Under the pieces are notes generated by a model. That model made no database searches, was not told the origin of the DNA, and was given only the letters and a program-made list of their open reading frames with translations. From Candidatus Glassiibacteriota bacterium (GTDB taxonomy: Bacteria > Gemmatimonadota > Glassbacteria > GWA2-58-10), in contig JAUVUV010000073.1 of NCBI GenBank assembly GCA_030604975.1, positions 1-8,464 of the forward strand: a stretch of DNA of 8,464 nt. The letters are read 5' to 3'. Position numbers and translations under genes: made by a program. Of this stretch, positions 1 to 6,918 are shown piece after piece; within the stretch, counting starts at the first letter, position 1, and every line of letters begins with the position of its first letter.

Positions 1-703
1 CATAAAGGTTACCGTGTCTTGCTCCGGTGTATTCTTGCTCAAATGCCTTCCTGTCGAACGGCATCCTTCTTCCCTGGCAATCCTGGCGGGGACAGAGCTT
101 GCAGTTGGCAAAAGGTTCCGGCGAGGAAAACCTGATTCCGGAAAGCGACTTGCGCGGCCTCATCAGCAAGCTTTCGGTCAACTGCACCCCGATTGCTTCG
201 GTAACACTCCCCAGGGCTTCGAATAAGGGCTTCTGCTGCTGGAGCGGCCAGTCCTCCAGAGAGCCGGGATTCATCGAAATCCTGTGCTTGCCTTCAAGCA
301 GTGGATTGACTGCCTGATCCAGGGCAGCCACACCCGTGCGCAGGGCCTCCTCGCAGAGCTCCTCGGCCACCCAGCGTAGAAGCATGTCTTCGTATGACTC
401 GGCCCACTGCTCGAGTTGCGTGCCGCAGGTTGCCACGAAAAGCACAGCCTTGTCGCTGTATTGGAGATTTACCCGAAGGATGCGGCTTTCGAAACGCTGG
501 CCGGCAACGAACACCGTGGCGTCGCCTGTTTTCTCCACATCGTACATTGCGAAACAGGCCCGCGGAACGCCGATTCGTGCGGCAAGCCCGACCAGCTCCT
601 TGACCTCCTTTTCGTGGGATTGCATTCCACCCAGCTTGAGCCTTTCGGCCATTTTGTCCGCATCCGGCGAAAACGGGATATTATCTATAACAGTGAGATG
701 CAT
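1..703 (-). CDS. Partial stand-alone MetH-type cobalamin activation-domain protein (3' end beyond left edge)
   Basis: Translating the minus strand from the ATG at 703 gives 234 uninterrupted codons to the window edge, with no stop, so the C-terminus is missing. An AAAGG ribosome-binding site lies 7 nt before the ATG, and the start is 13 bp after the stop of the upstream methyltransferase gene, which implies co-transcription and probably translational coupling. Residues 141-190 resemble the AdoMet-binding reactivation domain of cobalamin-dependent methionine synthase: R141, a PGSLEDWP stretch (146-153), then IGVQLTESLLMRPRKSLSGI (171-190). A CX2CX4C cluster (C201, C204, C209) followed by two arginines lies near the end of the visible part and could bind a metal or Fe-S centre. 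By family, such proteins are thought to help return oxidised cob(II)alamin to cob(I)alamin. Inference: it serves the corrinoid protein used by the neighbouring MttB homologue. No membrane segment or signal peptide is seen, so a cytoplasmic location is likely. The family call is from recognised sequence pattern, not a search. Confidence 0.82.
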   Translation of the reverse strand, partial: MHLTVIDNIPFSPDADKMAERLKLGGMQSHEKEVKELVGLAARIGVPRACFAMYDVEKTGDATVFVAGQRFESRILRVNLQYSDKAVLFVATCGTQLEQWAESYEDMLLRWVAEELCEEALRTGVAALDQAVNPLLEGKHRISMNPGSLEDWPLQQQKPLFEALGSVTEAIGVQLTESLLMRPRKSLSGIRFSSPEPFANCKLCPRQDCQGRRMPFDRKAFEQEYTGARHGNLY

Positions 704-716
704 AAACAGGCCTTTG

Positions 717-2162
717 TCAACGGTCAGTTGAAGCCTTTGGCCGAAGTTCCCGTTTCGCGGCCGCTACGATTTCTTCAAGGGCGCGATCCAGTTCAGGCGG
801 GATTGGCTCCGGTTCATGACTGTCGAGGATTTCCTCCTTTCGCGCCCGGCAACGAGCCTCCATGGATGAAGCTCCGCTGTTAAGCCAGCTCTGGTAATAT
901 TCCCGGTCCAGAAGATTGGGGAACCAGAGTTCTTCGCGGAAATGTCTGACCGTGTGTTCGGTGTCAATAAAAGTGCCTCCGGGACCAGCTTCGGAGATGA
1001 CCTCGAGTGCCAATGTTTCATCGCTAATTTCAAACTCGCGGTTGAGGCTTTCCACATAGTGGATAATCTCATTCTGCAGCAGGAGCATATCGAGCGAAGA
1101 GGCCTGGTCCACTCCTGCAATGCCCATATGGCCGAAAATATCAGCTCCTGCGGCAGCACCCAGTGCGAGGGTCGCCCCGGCTTCCAAGCCGGCCTGGGCG
1201 TCGGGACGTTTCGAATCAGTGAGGCCAACATTGATATAGACCGGCAGGTGATAGCGTTTGCCAATCTGGGTCATTGCCACTCCGAAAATAGCCTGCTCTG
1301 GCCCGGAGAAAATCATCTGGGTTGTGGACATGTCGAAAGCATGGCAGATACCACCATAGCATACCGGTAATCCCTGCTTGACCAACTGGGCTATGCAGAT
1401 ACCAGCAATGATCTCTGCATTCTGCTGGGCCATGGTTCCGGCAATCGTGGCGGGTGCGGAAAGCCCCATCTGCGCCATCGGTCCTACAGGTACAGGAAGG
1501 TCGAGCCTCGCTGTTTCAAACAGCAGGTCTATTCCATTGAAAGGAAAGCGTAAGGGGCTGATCGGCTCAAGGAAAGGGTAGCACAGGGGATTGGCGGCAG
1601 CTTTCTGCTCGTCTCCGCGGATAGCGATCAACATTTCGACAATGATCTTTGCCGAGGCCCGGTCGTGGAACCAGAACGTGACAGGTTTTGTGGTATTCCT
1701 GAGCTGGGTGGCAAAGACTTCCACGCAGCGGTATTCCACAGGGATATCCTTCGGGTCGCTCATTGCACCTGCAATATTGATCTTATCCAGGGCATCAGCG
1801 AAACGCGAGGCTACGGCTACATCTTCAAGGGTTGCATACCGCCGTTCTGTGCCGATCTCATCCACCCATGAGGCTTCGCCAGCGACGCTATTATAGTTAC
1901 GTTTTCCCAGGCCGAAAGCAGCCGTTTTCGAAATATCACGCCCGTAGATCGTAAAATGCTTGCCGCATTGTTCCAACGATCGCTCAACCAAATCTGCAGG
2001 AATCCAGACCCGCTGTTCTCTGAAATCGACCTTTGCACCTGTATCCGAGAAACGGCCGAGTATCTCCTTGTGGGGGACGATAACCCCCACCTGTTCGAGA
2101 ATGGCCAGGGAAGCCTGGTGGATTTTTTCAATTTGTATGTTCGAAAGAACCTGGCAGATCAT
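717..2162 (-). CDS. MttB-family (trimethylamine methyltransferase-like) corrinoid methyltransferase, non-pyrrolysine
   Basis: 481 residues, the usual full length for the family. The C-terminal half carries the family core: PMAQMGLSAPATIAGTMAQ (228-246), then NAEIIAG, and TDSKRPDAQAGLEAGATLAL (315-334), leading into a glycine- and alanine-rich barrel segment and a LLLQNEII stretch (360-367). Family members move a methyl group from a methylated amine to a cobalt corrinoid protein. Archaeal MttB needs pyrrolysine (amber codon) for trimethylamine. This frame has no internal TAG, so it belongs with the non-pyrrolysine homologues, whose characterised members act on quaternary amines such as glycine betaine, proline betaine or carnitine. 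The substrate here cannot be read from the sequence. The start at 2162 is supported by GGAGG with a 7-nt spacer. The stop is TGA, and the next gene on the strand is a cobalamin-activation protein. No corrinoid protein or MtbA-like partner is in the window. Likely soluble and cytoplasmic. Confidence 0.92.
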   Translation of the reverse strand: MICQVLSNIQIEKIHQASLAILEQVGVIVPHKEILGRFSDTGAKVDFREQRVWIPADLVERSLEQCGKHFTIYGRDISKTAAFGLGKRNYNSVAGEASWVDEIGTERRYATLEDVAVASRFADALDKINIAGAMSDPKDIPVEYRCVEVFATQLRNTTKPVTFWFHDRASAKIIVEMLIAIRGDEQKAAANPLCYPFLEPISPLRFPFNGIDLLFETARLDLPVPVGPMAQMGLSAPATIAGTMAQQNAEIIAGICIAQLVKQGLPVCYGGICHAFDMSTTQMIFSGPEQAIFGVAMTQIGKRYHLPVYINVGLTDSKRPDAQAGLEAGATLALGAAAGADIFGHMGIAGVDQASSLDMLLLQNEIIHYVESLNREFEISDETLALEVISEAGPGGTFIDTEHTVRHFREELWFPNLLDREYYQSWLNSGASSMEARCRARKEEILDSHEPEPIPPELDRALEEIVAAAKRELRPKASTDR

Positions 2163-2235
2163 CCATCCGCCTCCGTCATTTTGAGGACCAGGACAGCTTG
2201 ATTGAAATACCTCCGGCTATTGACGCTATCGAACT

Positions 2236-2264
2236 ATTTTAATACAAGCCAATCTCAACTACAA
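2236..2264 (-). promoter_or_regulatory. Candidate sigma-70 promoter for the mttB-like operon
   Basis: Read on the minus strand, TTGTAG (2259-2264) and TAAAAT (2236-2241) are separated by exactly 17 bp, in the AT-rich gap upstream of the methyltransferase gene. The start would be near 2229, giving a leader of about 65 nt that ends in the GGAGG ribosome-binding site. The boxes are imperfect, so this is a pattern-based suggestion. Confidence 0.35.
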
Positions 2265-2269
2265 GATGA

Positions 2270-2297
2270 ATAATCGTTTATGGGGAGAAACGATAAT
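2270..2297. promoter_or_regulatory. Operator-like inverted repeat upstream of the mttB promoter
   Basis: ATCGTTT (2273-2279) and AAACGAT (2288-2294) form a perfect 7-bp inverted repeat with an 8-bp centre. After one mismatch, two more outer pairs match (2270-2271 with 2296-2297). It sits just upstream of the candidate -35 box of the minus-strand operon, where an activator could bind. Short dyads arise by chance in AT-rich DNA, so confidence is low. Confidence 0.3.
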
Positions 2298-2406
2298 CTG
2301 GAAGGGGATAATCCTGTGGAACAAAAAGGTTATTGTGTTTGACTGAAAAATTGAGCGGCAATATTGAATAAAAGCGATCTAAACACTAAAGCATTTTTTC
2401 AACCAA

Positions 2407-3822
2407 TTACAATATCACCAGCCGCAGTGTATTTGTTCTTCCCCGCCCGGAGAGCGGAGCGCCGAAAGTCATTACTACAGAATCACCGGGCGAGCCGATC
2501 CCGGAGTTGAGCAGGTGCTCCCGCGCCAGGGTCACAGACTCCTCAAGCGAATCCATGCGGGGAAGCTGCACCGGGTACACCCCGCGCATCAGGTTCATCC
2601 TGCGCACTGCGATTTCGCTGTCGCTGATTCCCACCACCGGCATGGGCGGGCGGAACTTGCTCAGCAACAACGCGGTGGTGCTGCTCTGGGTGCCCACCAC
2701 GATCGCTGATGCCTCGAGGTCCAGGGCGGCGCTCACAGCCGCGTGGCAGATCGCCTCGGGAAAAGTCTTGGACTCGTCGTGACGGAGAATTATACGGTCC
2801 CCCCAGGTGTCCACCGAGGTCTCGGCTTCACGCACGATACGGTCTGCTGTGGCAACTGCTTCAACCGGATACTTGCCTGCCGCGGTTTCGCCGGTAAAAA
2901 GCAGCGCATCGGTGCCGTCGAACACGGCATTGGCTACATCGCTGGCCTCTGCGCGCGTGGGTACCGGGTTATGAACCATCGATTCGAGAAGCTGGGTTGC
3001 AGTGACCGAGAGCACGTTCTTTTTCGCGGCAGTTCTCAGGATCCTTTTCTGTTGTGCGGGCACCCGCTCGACCCCCAATTCCACACCCAGGTCGCCGCGG
3101 GCGACTATCACCCCGTCGGCCTCCTCGAGAATGGGCTCCAGCTCTTCAAGAGCCGCTGGTTTTTCGATCTTGGCCATTACCTGCATGGCGCTTCCCGCCT
3201 CGCCGAGAATTTCTTTCACACGTTTTACGTCCCCTGCGCTCTGCACAAAAGAAAGGACGACAAAGTCGAATTTTTCCTTGATTATGAATTCCAGGTCGGC
3301 GCGGTCTTTATCAGTCAGTGGGGGTTCGCTGATCGAGATCTCAGGCAGGTTGATCCCTTTATGGCTGCTCAGGCGGCCGCCCACCTCGACGCGGCAGTGT
3401 ACCTCATCGCCGTGGATCTTTTCCACGGTGAAACGCAGAAGGCCGTCGTTGAGCAGCACGGTGTTGCCGGGCGAAAGATCCTTAGAGAGCGATTCATAGG
3501 TCGTGCCGATCCGGTTGCCACTGGCGGGCTCGTTGCGCGAACTGAGCACGATCCGGCTTCCCTGTTCGAGCCTGATCCCACCGCCCGGGATTTCACCCAC
3601 GCGGATTCTCGGACCCTGAAGGTCTCCCATGAGAGGCAACTGCTTACCGCGCTTTGCCGCAGCCTCGCGAAAGTCGCGACACATTCTCAGGTGTGAGTCC
3701 CGGTCCCCATGGGAAAAATTTATCCTCGCAGCATCCATTCCTGCCTCGATCAGCTGTCCAATAACTCCCGGGTCCCAGGATGCCGGACCCAGAGTGCAGA
3801 TTATCTTCGTTTTGCGGCGCAT
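2407..3822 (-). CDS. pyk: Pyruvate kinase
   Basis: Transfers phosphate from phosphoenolpyruvate to ADP, giving pyruvate and ATP, the last step of glycolysis in the cytoplasm. The 471 residues match the normal bacterial length, with no PEP-utiliser extension at the C-terminus. Visible family features: TKIICTLGPAS (5-15); the ARINFSHG strand with R33, N35 and S37; DLQGPRIR (67-74); a B domain at about 75-160; MAKIEKP with catalytic K218 and metal ligand E220; ARGDLGVELG with metal ligand D244; TATQLLESM with T276; PTRAEASDVANAV (288-300); and a C-terminal domain ending in TNTLRL. The DLQGPRIR site departs from the potassium-dependent DTKGPEIR type. A weak GGGG ribosome-binding site lies 8 nt before the ATG. 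It is 76 bp after glgP on the same strand with no clear terminator between them, so co-transcription is likely. The gap to the mttB promoter downstream contains only weak, AT-rich hairpins. Confidence 0.97.
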   Translation of the reverse strand: MRRKTKIICTLGPASWDPGVIGQLIEAGMDAARINFSHGDRDSHLRMCRDFREAAAKRGKQLPLMGDLQGPRIRVGEIPGGGIRLEQGSRIVLSSRNEPASGNRIGTTYESLSKDLSPGNTVLLNDGLLRFTVEKIHGDEVHCRVEVGGRLSSHKGINLPEISISEPPLTDKDRADLEFIIKEKFDFVVLSFVQSAGDVKRVKEILGEAGSAMQVMAKIEKPAALEELEPILEEADGVIVARGDLGVELGVERVPAQQKRILRTAAKKNVLSVTATQLLESMVHNPVPTRAEASDVANAVFDGTDALLFTGETAAGKYPVEAVATADRIVREAETSVDTWGDRIILRHDESKTFPEAICHAAVSAALDLEASAIVVGTQSSTTALLLSKFRPPMPVVGISDSEIAVRRMNLMRGVYPVQLPRMDSLEESVTLAREHLLNSGIGSPGDSVVMTFGAPLSGRGRTNTLRLVIL

Positions 3823-3898
3823 TGAACAAACCCCATTCTATTTATTTAGCACAAGAGATTAAGCTTTGAACAAACAAAGTAAAAAGGAAAGCGATGCC

Positions 3899-6469
3899 CT
3901 ACTGCCAGAGGATCAATCCAAGATTGTATGGCTGTACGAGGTGCTCATGTTTGGGTAGCACGCGCACGTTGAATCCGTGCTGGCCGCTGTGCATGCAGGG
4001 CACAAAACCCTTGAATAAACAGCTTTCGTCGGAGGAATTTCCCTTGGGCTGAAGGACAACAGTATCCGCTTTGGAGATTTCCCGCCGCTGATCCAGAGAC
4101 CCGTAATACACCTCCACGGAAACATCCTCCGGTGTGAGCGAACCGAGCCTGACTTTCGCGCTCACAGCCATCTCACTTCCGACAACGTAATCATGACTTG
4201 TATCAGCGGTAACATCTTCGATCTTGACCGACTGCCACTCCCCCCTGACCTTTTTAATCCAGAGAGCCAGTTCTTTTGTTTTGGCGAAATCATCTTTGAC
4301 CAGATCGAGGCAGTTTTCCGCCGCGGTCAGATAGAAGCGCTCCAGATACTCCTGAACCATCCGGTTTGTATTGAACTCAGGGGTAAGTTTGCTGATAGAA
4401 GTTTTCATCTTTTCTATCCATCGGCGCGGCAGGCCGTCTTCACTGCGGTTGTAAAACAGCGGTATCACTTCATGCTCAAGCAGGTTATAAAGGGCATTGG
4501 CCTCCACTTCATCCTGAAGGTTCAGGTCGTCGTATTCCTCGCCTTTACCGATAGCCCAGCCAGCGTTCGGATCGATTTCGTACGCCTCGCACCACCAGCC
4601 GTCCAGAATGCTCAGGTTGAGCCCGCCGTTGCAGACCACTTTCATTCCGCTGGTTCCACTGGCCTCCATGGGCCGCCGTGGATTATTGAGCCAGACATCG
4701 ACCCCCTGGACCATGTAGCGCGAAACAATCATGTCGTGGTTTTCGAGAAAGACCACCCTGCGTCTGACCTCAGGGTCCCGCGAGAAATGAATGATCTGGC
4801 GGATCAGCGCCTTGCCCTCCTCGTCCTGCGGATGCGCCTTACCGGCGAATATGAGCTGGACGGGATGTTCTTTGCTGGTCAAGATTTTTTTCAGCCGTTC
4901 GGGTTGGCGAAGGATTAGAGTGGCGCGCTTGTAGGCGGCGAACCTCCTGGCAAAACCGATTGTAAGCGCATTCGGTTCCAGCACCTCTTCAGCCATTTCG
5001 ATTTCTTGGGTCGAGGCTCCGCGGTCCGTAAGCTGCCGTTTAAGCTTTCTGCGGGCAAAAGAAACCAGACGCTCCCGTCGCAGTTCGTGGGTACGCCAGA
5101 GAGCTTCATCCGGCAAACCTTTGACTTTCTCCCAGACAGTTTTATCAGTCGCATCTTCCCGCCAGCGGGAACCGAGGTAGCGGTCGTAAAGTTCGCCTGC
5201 CTCACGGCTGATCCAGGAATGGATATGCACACCGTTGGTTATGTTTGTGATCGGCACATCATCAACAGGAACCTGGGGCCAGTTCCCCTGCCACATGGAA
5301 CGGCTGACACTTGCATGAAGCCTGCTCACACCGTTGTAGTAAGCGGATACCCGGAAGGCGAGAAAACTCATGTTGAACGGTTCGAGATCGTTTTCCGGGT
5401 TTCGCCTGCCCAGCGCGAGGAAGCTTTTCTTGTTCAGCCCCAGCCGATCATAATAATAGGAGAAATAGCGGTCGACCAGATTGGGTTCGAAGATATCGAT
5501 ACCTGCAGGAACAGGAGTATGAGTGGTGAAAATACCCCCGGCGCGTACTGTCACGAGAGCTTCATCGAATGAGAGTTTCTCCTCTTCGACCAGCTTCCGG
5601 ATTCGCCCGATTCCGCTGAAAGCGGCGTGTCCCTCGTTCATGTGGACGGCACAGGGATTGATTCCCAGGGCTGTGAGGGCTTTCATCCCCCCAATACCGA
5701 TCATTATTTCCTGCTGGATGCGCATCTCTTTGTCGCCACCGTAGAGCTGGTATGTGATCGCCCGGTCGTTGGGGTTGTTATCCGGAACGTTCGTATCGAG
5801 TAGGTAGAGCGGCACCCGGCCCACCTGGGCTTTCCAGATGCGGGCGAATACTTTGCGACCGGGGAAATCCACACAGATCAAAAGGGGTTTGTTGTCATCT
5901 TTCGAGCGCACCAGGCTGACCGGCATTTTGAACGGATCGTTATTGAAATACGCCTCCTGCTGGTAACCGTCGCTATTCAGATACTGGCGGAAATAACCGT
6001 GCTGGTACATCAGGCCGACACCCACGAGTGGAATGCCGAGATCACTGGCGCTTTTCACATGGTCTCCGGCCAGTATCCCCAGGCCACCCGAGTAAGTTGG
6101 AATGCATTCTGTAATTCCGAACTCGGCGCTGAAATAGGCCACCTTGAAATTGTCGGGAACCTCCCCATGGGTTTTGCTGAACCATGTTTTTTTCTCGTTG
6201 ATATATTTACTCACCACCTCATTTACCCGATCCAGATGCGCCAGGAAACCGTCATCCGATGCCAGAGCTTCCAGCGCTTTCTGATCGATGGTCTGAAGGA
6301 TCAGCACGGGGTTGTGACGGCTCGATTCCCAGAGCTGAGGGTCCATGCGACGGAAAAGTTCCAGTACCTCCACGTCCCAGCTCCAGTAAAGATTAGACGC
6401 CAGGTCACGAAGGCTTTGCAGCTTTTCCGGCAGTGATGAAATCACCGAAAACTCGGTGATCTTTGCCAT
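3899..6469 (-). CDS. glgP: Alpha-glucan (glycogen/maltodextrin) phosphorylase, long DUF3417-type
   Basis: Phosphorolysis of alpha-1,4-glucan to glucose-1-phosphate with pyridoxal phosphate, in the cytoplasm. It has 856 residues. The N-terminal part (about 12-115, containing NLYWSWD at 27-33) is the short domain that marks this non-classical phosphorylase family. The catalytic core runs to about 740. It includes AYFSAEFGITECIPTYSGGL (111-130), MNEGHAAF (277-284), the phosphate-binding RRFAAYKRATL (508-518) and EASGTSGMK (602-610), in which K610 should form the Schiff base with pyridoxal phosphate. Residues 745-856 form a beta-rich tail ending LGLILWQ, as is usual in this family. The start is supported by AGGA 7 nt before the ATG. 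The stop is TAG. A perfect hairpin can form at coding nucleotides 10-29. It probably leads an operon with pyk. Glycogen is the likely substrate, but maltodextrin cannot be excluded; no other glycogen genes are in the window. Confidence 0.96.
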   Translation of the reverse strand: MAKITEFSVISSLPEKLQSLRDLASNLYWSWDVEVLELFRRMDPQLWESSRHNPVLILQTIDQKALEALASDDGFLAHLDRVNEVVSKYINEKKTWFSKTHGEVPDNFKVAYFSAEFGITECIPTYSGGLGILAGDHVKSASDLGIPLVGVGLMYQHGYFRQYLNSDGYQQEAYFNNDPFKMPVSLVRSKDDNKPLLICVDFPGRKVFARIWKAQVGRVPLYLLDTNVPDNNPNDRAITYQLYGGDKEMRIQQEIMIGIGGMKALTALGINPCAVHMNEGHAAFSGIGRIRKLVEEEKLSFDEALVTVRAGGIFTTHTPVPAGIDIFEPNLVDRYFSYYYDRLGLNKKSFLALGRRNPENDLEPFNMSFLAFRVSAYYNGVSRLHASVSRSMWQGNWPQVPVDDVPITNITNGVHIHSWISREAGELYDRYLGSRWREDATDKTVWEKVKGLPDEALWRTHELRRERLVSFARRKLKRQLTDRGASTQEIEMAEEVLEPNALTIGFARRFAAYKRATLILRQPERLKKILTSKEHPVQLIFAGKAHPQDEEGKALIRQIIHFSRDPEVRRRVVFLENHDMIVSRYMVQGVDVWLNNPRRPMEASGTSGMKVVCNGGLNLSILDGWWCEAYEIDPNAGWAIGKGEEYDDLNLQDEVEANALYNLLEHEVIPLFYNRSEDGLPRRWIEKMKTSISKLTPEFNTNRMVQEYLERFYLTAAENCLDLVKDDFAKTKELALWIKKVRGEWQSVKIEDVTADTSHDYVVGSEMAVSAKVRLGSLTPEDVSVEVYYGSLDQRREISKADTVVLQPKGNSSDESCLFKGFVPCMHSGQHGFNVRVLPKHEHLVQPYNLGLILWQ
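6441..6460 (-). promoter_or_regulatory. Perfect hairpin at the start of the glgP coding region
   Basis: The eight bases 6441-6448 (ATCACCGA) and 6453-6460 (TCGGTGAT) are exact reverse complements around a 4-nt loop. In the mRNA this 8-bp stem covers nucleotides 10-29 after the A of the start codon, within the ribosome footprint. It could reduce or condition translation initiation. It may equally be a by-product of the encoded residues 4-10. Confidence 0.4.
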
Positions 6470-6504
6470 TGTCTCTTCCTTTTTCGATGCTGAATTAATG
6501 CAGA

Positions 6505-6519
6505 CAGCCGATATGGCTG
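6505..6519 (-). promoter_or_regulatory. Small hairpin in the glgP leader
   Basis: CAGCC and GGCTG pair around a 5-nt loop in the untranslated leader, about 25 nt before the glgP ribosome-binding site. The stem is short and no riboswitch fold is recognised around it. Confidence 0.2.
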
Positions 6520-6607
6520 GCTACTGTTTGACCTTTAAGATCCGGTCGGTAACAGGCATCTGGCGGAAACCTTCATCGAACTCTCAGAAACTGTACTGAA
6601 TTATGTA

Positions 6608-6616
6608 ATTATAACA
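6608..6616 (-). promoter_or_regulatory. Candidate extended -10 promoter for glgP(-pyk)
   Basis: On the minus strand the sequence reads TGT followed by TATAAT, a perfect -10 hexamer (6608-6613) with the extended TGn element (6614-6616). No good -35 box lies at 16-18 bp; TTAACC at 19 bp is the nearest. Extended -10 promoters can work without one. Transcription would start near 6601. Confidence 0.5.
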
Positions 6617-6782
6617 AAGCACATACTGTCCAGGTTAAGTAATTTTTGCCTGTTCCCTTTGCCAAACTGGAAAATCAGGTGTCAAGAATTTATAAACCTT
6701 TTCTCTGATAAGCAACAGGCATTATGAAACATCGAAAAAATTAGCAAGTCTGATTCCAGTTGGCTGGTTCAACCTTTTCTAC

Positions 6783-6812
6783 TTGCAGGCCACGCCTGAT
6801 CTCCGGTATATT
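6783..6812 (+). promoter_or_regulatory. Candidate sigma-70 promoter for the oxidoreductase
   Basis: TTGCAG (6783-6788) and TATATT (6807-6812) are 18 bp apart and lie about 105 bp before the ATG. The start would be near 6819, at the left arm of the palindrome at 6820-6833. AT-rich sequence between 6840 and 6905 could hold another promoter, so this is tentative. Confidence 0.4.
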
Positions 6813-6819
6813 TAAAACC

Positions 6820-6833
6820 TCAGTGACCACTGA
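6820..6833. promoter_or_regulatory. Operator-like palindrome at the oxidoreductase start site
   Basis: TCAGTG and CACTGA are exact reverse complements around a 2-bp centre, forming a 14-bp palindrome. It falls on or just after the predicted transcription start, a place where a dimeric repressor would block transcription. No regulator gene is in the window. Confidence 0.35.
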
Positions 6834-6918
6834 TCAATCCTCGATTAAAACTGGCACTTAGATTTTTATTCAAGGAACTATGTTTTAATTTGTAAAATTT
6901 TAACTGACTGGAGAATCG

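Larger units (their letters stand above)
6470..6918. promoter_or_regulatory. Divergent control region between glgP and the oxidoreductase
   Basis: This 449-bp gap has no gene-sized open frame that looks real. It is AT-rich toward the oxidoreductase side. It holds a candidate extended -10 promoter facing glgP, a candidate promoter facing the oxidoreductase with a palindrome at its start site, and three copies of the word AACAGGCA (6551-6558 and 6714-6721 on plus, 6647-6654 on minus). The glgP leader would be about 130 nt long. No riboswitch or small RNA is recognised. Confidence 0.6.

Noticed and set aside
469..663. 64-codon minus-strand frame
   Set aside because: It overlaps the partial activation-domain gene on the same strand in another frame; only the frame from 703 gives recognisable family sequence.
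416..883. 155-codon plus-strand frame
   Set aside because: It lies opposite the partial cobalamin-activation gene and the end of the mttB-like gene, both of which have recognisable family motifs and ribosome-binding sites. This frame has no recognisable motif.
2345..2362. ATTG/CAAT hairpin followed by T residues, a possible pyk terminator on the minus strand
   Set aside because: Only four A/T-rich pairs next to the loop; too weak to annotate.
2163..2406. Cobalamin riboswitch ahead of the mttB-like gene
   Set aside because: I looked for the conserved B12-box and the long paired structure expected of such an element and did not see them.
2743..3696. 317-codon plus-strand frame opposite pyruvate kinase
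   Set aside because: Long, but entirely antisense to a clear pyk gene. Its translation is rich in Cys, His and Phe without domain pattern, as expected from the complement of a GC-biased gene.
3841..3901. TAG stop of glgP as a possible pyrrolysine or read-through codon, given the MttB homologue nearby
   Set aside because: Read-through would add 18 codons before TAA, but the protein already ends with the family's usual LGLILWQ. The oxidoreductase also ends in TAG, so amber appears to be a normal stop here.
4193..4918. 241-codon plus-strand frame opposite glgP
   Set aside because: Antisense shadow of the conserved phosphorylase core, with no ribosome-binding site or motif that supports it.
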